6,301 bases of DNA from Bacteroidota bacterium (lineage in GTDB: Bacteria; Bacteroidota; Rhodothermia; Rhodothermales; Bin80). The stretch covers positions 1 to 6,301 of the forward strand of contig JAPPBZ010000296.1 of the NCBI GenBank assembly GCA_026702635.1, written 5' to 3'. Below are positions 1 through 5,000 of the stretch, piece after piece. A program made the position numbers and the translations under genes. The notes under the pieces are model-generated. The model did no database searches. It saw only the letters and a program-made list of their open reading frames with translations, and was not told the origin of the DNA. The first letter of the stretch is position 1. Every line of letters begins with the position of its first letter.

Positions 1-199
1 CGTTATCCCCAATGACCAGGATGGGTTCATCACTGACCGTACAGGTTGCAGTTGAATTCGCAGGATCGCTGGTTTTGATCTGAACATTGGAACTGTCAAT
101 ATTTACCGCTTTGAACGAATCTTGCTGAGCATAGGCACTGAAGGGTAAAACAATAACAATAAGGAGGTATATATATCGACGACTGCCCGATGTTGTCAT
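1..199 (-). CDS. Secreted protein, N-terminal part (possible six-bladed beta-propeller)
   Basis: This is the first 66 codons of a gene that runs off the left edge. The protein starts MTTSGSRRYIYLL and has a classical signal peptide: a basic stretch (RR at residues 7-8), a hydrophobic core at about residues 9-20, and a likely signal peptidase I site after SAYA (about residue 24), followed by QQDSF. The mature start includes the words VNIDSSNVQI and TVSDEPILVIGD. The second resembles the opening strand of secreted NHL-like six-bladed beta-propellers common in Bacteroidota and Gemmatimonadota. That family guess comes from memory of the wording and rests on very little sequence. The ATG at 199 is preferred because the signal peptide begins there; a GTG four codons upstream would only add VRIK. 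There is no clear Shine-Dalgarno, only an A-rich leader. It is divergent from ispG. Export is well supported; the function is unknown. Confidence 0.75.
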   Translation of the reverse strand, partial: MTTSGSRRYIYLLIVIVLPFSAYAQQDSFKAVNIDSSNVQIKTSDPANSTATCTVSDEPILVIGDN

Positions 200-260
200 T
201 TTTATTCTCACAAAATGCAATACAAACTTGCGGATGCGCTGCAGCATGTGACGCGTGAAT

Positions 261-303
261 CAAAATAGAGTTGCACAATACTGTCTCTACAAAGCTATAT
301 TTA
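261..303. promoter_or_regulatory. Candidate overlapping divergent promoters
   Basis: On the plus strand, TTGCAC (271-276) and TATATT (296-301, continuing as TATATTTA) are separated by 19 nt. They would read towards ispG and leave a leader of roughly 135 nt. On the minus strand, TTTG (293-290) and TATTTTG (267-261) are separated by 22 nt and resemble the Bacteroidota -33/-7 pair (TTTG and TAnnTTTG) with one base missing and a long spacer. They would read towards the secreted-protein gene. Neither pair matches a consensus fully, so this is a suggestion based on position and partial matches. No other stretch of the 245-bp gap looked better. Confidence 0.25.
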
Positions 304-385
304 GGAATTGATTAGCCCACGAAGAATCCGACTCTGCTCGAACTCCTGCAAGCTTACCAGGGTATTTGCTTAGGGGCCGGTCTTG

Positions 386-397
386 TTGTGAGCACAA
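386..397. repeat. Inverted repeat TTGTG-AG-CACAA upstream of ispG
   Basis: Five-base arms, TTGTG (386-390) and CACAA (393-397), flank a two-base centre about 50 nt before the ispG start. It is the right size and shape for a half-turn operator, and its second arm can alternatively pair with TGTG at 404-407. It is followed by the smaller inverted repeat GTAC-AA-GTAC (414-423) and by a weak 4-bp hairpin, CAAG/CTTG (430-443), that ends one base before the ATG. Short palindromes like these arise by chance, so any regulatory role is unproven. Confidence 0.3.
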
Positions 398-444
398 ATG
401 TCCTGTGTTAACCGTACAAGTACTCGTCACAAGTGTAATCTTGA

Positions 445-1536
445 ATGCAACGACCCAGAAGAGATTCTCGCCCTGTACAGGTAGGACCGGTCCAGATTGG
501 TGGTCATGCACCGATTGCGGTGCAGTCCATGACCGTGTCCAAAACCCATAAAGTTGAAGAAACCCTTCATGAGATCGCCCAATTGGCAGAAGCCGGGGCT
601 GATATCGTTCGTGTCGCCGTACCACGACCGGAAGATGCTGATGCACTTCGTGACATCGTACAGGGATCCACTGTCCCTATCGTAGCAGATATTCACTTTA
701 ATCATACCTACGCCTTGAAGGCGATTGAAGCGGGGGTTGCAAAAGTTAGAATCAACCCGGGCAATATTGGGAAGCAAGAATGGGAACGTGAAGTTCTTCT
801 GGCAGCCAAGGAGGCGGGCCTACCAATTCGTATTGGTGTAAACAGCGGCTCACTGGAGCGTGATATTCTTGACAAATATGGCTACCCCCAACCAGAAGCG
901 CTCCTGGAGAGTGCTCTGCGACATGTTGAAATATGCTCTAGGCATGGGTTTGAAGACATTGTAATTTCTGTGAAACATTCCGATGTGTTCTTTATGATCC
1001 AAGCCTACCGCCTTCTTGCGGAACGGACAGACTTTCCCCTCCACCTGGGAGTCACGGAGTCTGGTTCATTCAAGGTGGGTACCATCAAAAGTTCGATTGG
1101 GATTGGCGCATTATTGGCCGACGGTATCGGGGATACAATCCGTGTTTCACTGGCTACCGATTCCGTCAAGGAAGTCGAAACTGCTCATACGATCCTCAAA
1201 TCGCTCCGAATTGGACGTCCTGGGGTAAACATTATTGCCTGTCCCACCTGCGGTCGGCTCAATGGAGACCTGTTTTCTATTGTGGAGGAAGTTGAAACGG
1301 CTGTGAACGCCCGAAAATTCGAAAAGGATGTGACGGTAGCATTGATGGGATGTGCTGTGAATGGCCCCGGAGAAGCCCAGGGAGCAGACCTTGGTATTTC
1401 ACTGGGACGCGGACGAGCACACCTGTTTAAGCAAGGCAAGGTCGTCGGCACGGTACCAGAATCCAAAATCGTAGACACGGTCCTGGAAGCAATTGAAGCA
1501 TGGGAGCCCGAAGAGGATGCCCAACCTACGACCTAG
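445..1536 (+). CDS. ispG: 4-hydroxy-3-methylbut-2-en-1-yl diphosphate synthase (IspG/GcpE)
   Basis: This is the cytoplasmic iron-sulfur enzyme of the MEP (non-mevalonate) isoprenoid pathway. It reductively opens 2-C-methyl-D-erythritol 2,4-cyclodiphosphate to HMBPP, which feeds quinone and undecaprenyl lipid synthesis. The 363 residues match the short bacterial form (about 350-400). An N-terminal TIM barrel starts with VQIGGHAPIAVQSMT (about residues 16-30) and includes ADIHFN (81-86), VRINPGNIG (101-109) and GVTESG (202-207). The C-terminal cluster domain has CPTCGR (C266, C269) and MGCAVNGPGE (C303, E310), which supply the three cysteines and one glutamate that bind the [4Fe-4S] cluster; all are intact. 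The start is fixed by an in-frame TGA immediately before the ATG, and the N-terminus fits the family. No Shine-Dalgarno is seen. It is convergent with the rhomboid gene 57 bp downstream and divergent from the secreted-protein gene. The cluster-motif wording resembles Gram-positive-type enzymes, and the long insertion form typical of Bacteroidia is absent. Confidence 0.98.
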   Translation: MQRPRRDSRPVQVGPVQIGGHAPIAVQSMTVSKTHKVEETLHEIAQLAEAGADIVRVAVPRPEDADALRDIVQGSTVPIVADIHFNHTYALKAIEAGVAKVRINPGNIGKQEWEREVLLAAKEAGLPIRIGVNSGSLERDILDKYGYPQPEALLESALRHVEICSRHGFEDIVISVKHSDVFFMIQAYRLLAERTDFPLHLGVTESGSFKVGTIKSSIGIGALLADGIGDTIRVSLATDSVKEVETAHTILKSLRIGRPGVNIIACPTCGRLNGDLFSIVEEVETAVNARKFEKDVTVALMGCAVNGPGEAQGADLGISLGRGRAHLFKQGKVVGTVPESKIVDTVLEAIEAWEPEEDAQPTT

Positions 1537-1593
1537 GGGTTTTGAGATCTGCTCTTAGCATCCCGTAATTGCATTGCACGCCCTCACGCCTTA

Positions 1594-2235
1594 TTAATAG
1601 TAATCGTCTGACTTTCCCGACCTGAAGGGGAGCCCGCCGTGCCAGTAGGTGATTAATAAGAACCCTGTGGCCATCCCGGCCAAGTGGGCCCAGTTGGCTA
1701 CTCCTGGCTGCGTTCCGGAGGTAGCTAGAAAGAATTCCAGTACGCCATATCCAATCACAAAGTATTTGGCTTTCATGGGAATTGGCGGGAAAATCAACAT
1801 GATGCGCTGCTCTGGGAACATCAACCCGAATGCCAGAAGGATTCCAAATACTCCACCGGATGCGCCAATGGTGACATAGTTCATCCCTGTAGCGGCAGCG
1901 ACCGCAAGCTGTGCAAGAGCGGCTCCAATTACACAAACTCCATAGTAAATCAAAAAACGTCGGGATCCCCATGTATTCTCAATTTGTGCGCCGAACATCC
2001 AGAGCGCAAACATATTGAAGAAGAGGTGACCCAGTCCACCATGCAGAAAACTGTAGCTCACCAGTTGATGGACCTGAAACCCAGAGGATAATGGCCACAA
2101 TCCAAACCATAAAACCAACGGCTCATAAGCAAGCAGCTGGCCAAGAAACACGAGCCCGTTAATGATGAGAAGGTTCTTTATGATCGGGGGGAATGCCCCA
2201 AATCCTCCAAAACCACCATATGAGTAATAAGACAT
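1594..2235 (-). CDS. Rhomboid-family intramembrane serine protease
   Basis: This is a 213-residue inner-membrane protein of the rhomboid (S54) family, which cleaves transmembrane segments of other membrane proteins; the substrate cannot be inferred. After a Gly/Tyr-rich cytoplasmic start (SYYSYGGFGGFG) there are about six membrane segments by eye, near residues 20-38, 56-81, 93-114, 121-141, 155-171 and 180-198. The family signatures are present: HGGLGHLFFN in segment 2 (H65, H70, N74), GASGGVFG with the nucleophile S126, and NWAHLAGMATG with catalytic H184. The Ser-His dyad is therefore intact and the protein is probably active. The length is that of the basic six-helix bacterial form, with no cytoplasmic accessory domain and a short polar tail ending DDYY. 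The ATG at 2235 lies eight codons after an in-frame TAA (2262-2260), and no upstream ATG competes. No Shine-Dalgarno is visible. The gene is divergent from the PBP gene and convergent with ispG. Confidence 0.96.
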   Translation of the reverse strand: MSYYSYGGFGGFGAFPPIIKNLLIINGLVFLGQLLAYEPLVLWFGLWPLSSGFQVHQLVSYSFLHGGLGHLFFNMFALWMFGAQIENTWGSRRFLIYYGVCVIGAALAQLAVAAATGMNYVTIGASGGVFGILLAFGLMFPEQRIMLIFPPIPMKAKYFVIGYGVLEFFLATSGTQPGVANWAHLAGMATGFLLITYWHGGLPFRSGKSDDYY

Positions 2236-2258
2236 CCGTAACAGCTTACCAATACCCG

Positions 2259-2267
2259 GTTATAGCA
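2259..2267 (-). promoter_or_regulatory. Candidate extended -10 promoter for the rhomboid gene
   Basis: Read on the minus strand, this is TGC followed by TATAAC, an extended -10 with five of six matches to TATAAT, about 24 bases before the rhomboid ATG. The -35 position at normal spacing has no good TTGACA match, as is usual for extended -10 promoters. Transcription would begin about 15-20 bases before the start codon. This rests on one short element only. Confidence 0.3.
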
Positions 2268-2400
2268 CACAGAATGAGTTTTAGTTGCGTAAATTTTGTT
2301 TTCCCAAGAAAGTATCCCACGTCTGGCTACTTGCATCATCCCTGCCACTACACCGTCGAATGCTGAATACGAAATATCTTGGAACATCGTTAGTAGAATA

Positions 2401-2407
2401 ACCAATC
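2401..2407 (+). repeat. Isolated ACCAATC half-site
   Basis: This is an exact copy of the right arm of the 14-bp palindrome, 70 bp upstream of that arm (start to start) and in the same orientation. If the palindrome is an operator, this could be an auxiliary half-site. As a single 7-mer it could equally be coincidence; GATTGGT also occurs inside ispG (495-501) and inside the PBP gene. Confidence 0.25.
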
Positions 2408-2463
2408 AATCCTGTGCGCTGGCCGAGACCATGGAAAGCTGCCCAAATGATCCTACTGCCGGA

Positions 2464-2477
2464 GATTGGTACCAATC
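2464..2477. promoter_or_regulatory. Perfect 14-bp palindrome (GATTGGTACCAATC), candidate operator
   Basis: Two seven-base arms, GATTGGT and ACCAATC, meet with no spacer 46 bp before the PBP start codon. The core contains TTGGTA (2466-2471), which could serve as a -35 element with TATGCT (2491-2496) as the -10 at a 19-nt spacing. A dimeric regulator bound here would cover that -35. The promoter match is weak, but the palindrome itself is exact. Which regulator might bind, if any, cannot be told. Confidence 0.4.
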
Positions 2478-2523
2478 GCATTAAACTCTGTATGCTTCGT
2501 CCTGGATGTGTTAATCCTTCTCA

Positions 2524-4836
2524 ATGCCAAAAGAAAATCAAAAACGGTTCTCACTGATCGCGAGATACAGGAACTCGTTACTTCGCATTTTCCGCAAACA
2601 GGATGCAGCGCATGCTGCATTTATCCTGAGTATTCCGACCCTGTTAGTGGTTCTCGGCGCACTCTTTTTACTGACATACATGTGGATCCTGTCATGGAAT
2701 ACACCCTCTCTGCGGGAAATTGAGAACCCCGAATTATCCTATGCCAGCGTAGCCTATACAGCAGATGGTATTGAGTTGGCCCGGTTTGGGCGCCAAAACC
2801 GGACTTGGGTTCCGTTTGACTCCATTTCTATTTTCGCACGTCAAGCATTGATCGCAACGGAAGATCATCGATTCTATAACCATTGGGGGGTCAATCTATT
2901 TCGTACAGCTTCCGCTGCCACCCAATCCTTGCTTGGCGAACTTGGACTCCCTTTTGAGCGCCAGGGTGGTTCCACCATCACGCAACAACTAGCACGTAAT
3001 ATCTACAATGAGCAGATTGGATTTGAAGTCAGTGTGACCCGAAAATTAAAAGAGATGGTCACCGCAATACGTCTGGAGCAACTCTATTCAAAAGATGAGA
3101 TCGCTGAGATGTACTTGAATACCGTCCCATTTCTCTATAATGCCTACGGGATTGAAGCTGCCGCACGGACCTATTTCGGTAAAGCTGCATCCGACCTGGA
3201 TATACTTGAAAGTGCAACCCTGATTGGACTTCTTAAGGGGACCTACCGCTATGACCCCCAGCGAAATCCCGAGCGATCCAGAATCCGCCGTAATACCGTA
3301 TTGCAACGGATGATCACGCAGGACTGGCTGGATAGAGATTCCTATGAGGCGCTGAAAGATTCCTTGACCGCTACCAGCCTCCGAACCGCAGATGTGACAC
3401 AAAGCATTGCACCTTATTTCGCCGAGCAAGTGCGTCAACAGGTCTCAGAATGGGGAGATGAAGAAGGCATCGACATCTATAGCAGCAGACTGAGAATTGA
3501 GACTACACTTGATTCCAGGTTACAATCACTTGCTCGCTCTGCCGTTACAGGAACACTGGATGGTTTGCAGGCAGTGGTAAACTGCGAATGGAGTGCTGCC
3601 TCCAGCCCGCGAATGCGATATGGAGACGACATTTCCAAATACCTGACGGACCCTTGCCACGCAGATCCTGGCAACCACTGGGCGTGGTTTTGGCAGCGTA
3701 ATCCATCACTTCTGAATACCTATATCCGGGAATCTACGAGGTACCAGAGCCTTCTAAGGGAAGGTAAAAATGGATCAGAAGCATTACAGGAACTCAAAAA
3801 TGATCCCGGATTTATTGACTCACTCAAAGTAACAAAAAGCCGGCTGGAAAACGGCTTCGTTGCCATGGATCCGACAAATGGATACATCAAAGCATGGGTC
3901 GGTGGACGGGATCTTTCAACAGATTGGTATGACCATGTGGGCGTTGCAAAGAGACAGCCCGGCTCGGTATTCAAACCCTTTACTTATGCATTCGCAATTG
4001 ATGCCAACTACTCGCCGGAAAAACTGTATCTCGATTCTGTTTTTCAATATCCAGATGAATTTACAGGGGAAATTTGGAGCCCACAGAATTTTGGAGATGA
4101 GACCAGTGGAGAATGGATGACGATGCGAGAGGGACTGGCCCGCTCTATGAATACTGTCACTGCACAGGTGATCCACGATGTCAACCCGCTGAATGTGGCC
4201 AACCTTGCAAGAAACATGGGAATCCGGAGCGAGCTGGATGCAGTTCCTTCCCTAGCATTGGGAACAAGCGAAGTTACACTTCTTGAATCTGTTACTGCTT
4301 ACAGCACCTTCGCCAATCGGGGAATCCAAACGGACCCTGTAATGATTACCAGAATTGTAAACGAAGAGACTGGCAGGGTTATCTATGACTATCAACAGGA
4401 CTCATTGCGCACGCATCCGCGCGAAGTGCTTTCAGAGGAAAAGACCGCCGTCGTGATCGACATGATGCGGGATGTGATCAATAAGCCCTATGGTACTGGA
4501 ATTCGCATTCGAAGCAGCTATAACTTATACGGGTATGACTTTGCGGGAAAAACTGGAACAACACAGGAAGGGGCTGACGGCTGGTTTATCATCATGCACC
4601 CGGAGCTGGTTACTGGTGCATGGGTTGGCTTCAATGATCAGCGCATGCGTTTTCGCTCTTCATATTGGGGACAGGGGGCACACAACGCCCTATTTGTAGT
4701 TGGTGAATTCCTGCAGAGCGTGTCCGAGAACGAAGAACTCAGGCTCAGCGTCAACAATACCTTCCCCTCCCCGCTGCTGAACAATCAAATCTCCCCCGGT
4801 GATCTTCAAAATCCAAGGACCCGCGTGACTTGGTAA
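2524..4836 (+). CDS. Penicillin-binding protein 1A, bifunctional peptidoglycan glycosyltransferase/transpeptidase
   Basis: This is a complete class A PBP of 770 residues, anchored in the inner membrane with its catalytic part in the periplasm. It polymerises lipid II into glycan strands and cross-links the stem peptides. A short basic cytoplasmic start is followed by one membrane anchor (about residues 31-56). The GT51 domain (about 75-250) has ATEDHRFYNHWG with catalytic E113, GGSTITQQLARN (148-159), and KLKEMVTAIRLE with the likely second glutamate E177. A linker (about 340-445) holds the only two cysteines, C354 and C378. The transpeptidase domain (about 445-735) has SVFK (S481 nucleophile, K484), SMN (541-543) and KTGT (676-679), so both active sites are intact. 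The tail after 735 is short and Asn/Pro-rich. The start is the first ATG after an in-frame TAA at 2512-2514, and no Shine-Dalgarno is seen. It is equivalent to mrcA/ponA; the symbol is withheld because naming varies by lineage. Confidence 0.97.
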   Translation: MPKENQKRFSLIARYRNSLLRIFRKQDAAHAAFILSIPTLLVVLGALFLLTYMWILSWNTPSLREIENPELSYASVAYTADGIELARFGRQNRTWVPFDSISIFARQALIATEDHRFYNHWGVNLFRTASAATQSLLGELGLPFERQGGSTITQQLARNIYNEQIGFEVSVTRKLKEMVTAIRLEQLYSKDEIAEMYLNTVPFLYNAYGIEAAARTYFGKAASDLDILESATLIGLLKGTYRYDPQRNPERSRIRRNTVLQRMITQDWLDRDSYEALKDSLTATSLRTADVTQSIAPYFAEQVRQQVSEWGDEEGIDIYSSRLRIETTLDSRLQSLARSAVTGTLDGLQAVVNCEWSAASSPRMRYGDDISKYLTDPCHADPGNHWAWFWQRNPSLLNTYIRESTRYQSLLREGKNGSEALQELKNDPGFIDSLKVTKSRLENGFVAMDPTNGYIKAWVGGRDLSTDWYDHVGVAKRQPGSVFKPFTYAFAIDANYSPEKLYLDSVFQYPDEFTGEIWSPQNFGDETSGEWMTMREGLARSMNTVTAQVIHDVNPLNVANLARNMGIRSELDAVPSLALGTSEVTLLESVTAYSTFANRGIQTDPVMITRIVNEETGRVIYDYQQDSLRTHPREVLSEEKTAVVIDMMRDVINKPYGTGIRIRSSYNLYGYDFAGKTGTTQEGADGWFIIMHPELVTGAWVGFNDQRMRFRSSYWGQGAHNALFVVGEFLQSVSENEELRLSVNNTFPSPLLNNQISPGDLQNPRTRVTW

Positions 4837-5000
4837 CCCAATGCTTTCTCCCTTACTCCTGTAAATGATCTACCATAGCTGGGATTAAATAAGAGTCAAT
4901 CTTTGGTGCTGGTAGCATATGGCAACTCATCACTTTGGGACTTGATCGACAGCGAAAAACCTGTATATCCTGGAGATCCCCTGAGTAGTTTCTGAGCACC

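Larger units (their letters stand above)
2236..2523. other. 288-bp divergent intergenic region without a recognised gene
   Basis: This gap lies between the rhomboid gene and the PBP gene. Open frames of 62 codons (2296-2484, plus) and 66 codons (2281-2481, minus) overlap each other here. Neither translation shows a signal peptide, membrane segment, repeat or family wording that I recognise, and neither start has a convincing ribosome binding site, so I treat both as chance. No tRNA-like T-loop or cloverleaf is visible. The only clear structure is the palindrome at 2464-2477 and its related half-site at 2401-2407, plus a candidate promoter at each end. Confidence 0.6.

Noticed and set aside
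386..397. Reading the TTGTGAGC-like inverted repeat as a lac-type (LacI family) operator
   Set aside because: The resemblance is limited to one half of the classical site, no LacI-family gene is nearby, and ispG is not a sugar-catabolism gene.
1185..1478. 97-codon open frame antisense to ispG, and other antisense frames inside ispG (287-646, 427-777, 850-1044)
   Set aside because: They lie opposite a strongly conserved gene or straddle its start, show no recognisable protein wording, and are explained by the codon structure of ispG.
1526..1972. 148-codon minus-strand frame overlapping the rhomboid gene
   Set aside because: It is an alternative frame of the rhomboid coding strand. The rhomboid frame has all catalytic motifs and this one has none.
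2281..2481. 66-codon minus-strand frame and the overlapping 62-codon plus-strand frame (2296-2484) in the intergenic gap
   Set aside because: The two overlap on opposite strands, neither resembles a known family, and neither has a ribosome binding site or signal peptide. Frames of this length are expected by chance.
3088..3974. Minus-strand frames inside the PBP gene (3088-3438, 3477-3674, 3720-3974)
   Set aside because: They are shadows of an intact 770-residue gene, with no independent coding features.
4828..4843. TTGG-TAAC-CCAA hairpin at the PBP stop codon as a terminator
   Set aside because: The stem is only four base pairs and the sequence that follows is mixed pyrimidine, not a T-run.
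4903..4923. Hairpin with TGCT/AGCA arms in the gap after the PBP gene
   Set aside because: The stem is four to five pairs with a three-base loop and no T-run on either strand, so it is too weak to call.
4837..5000. Possible small RNA or small gene in the 164-bp convergent gap
   Set aside because: I see no promoter-like pair, no stable fold and no open frame of note. It appears to be plain spacer.
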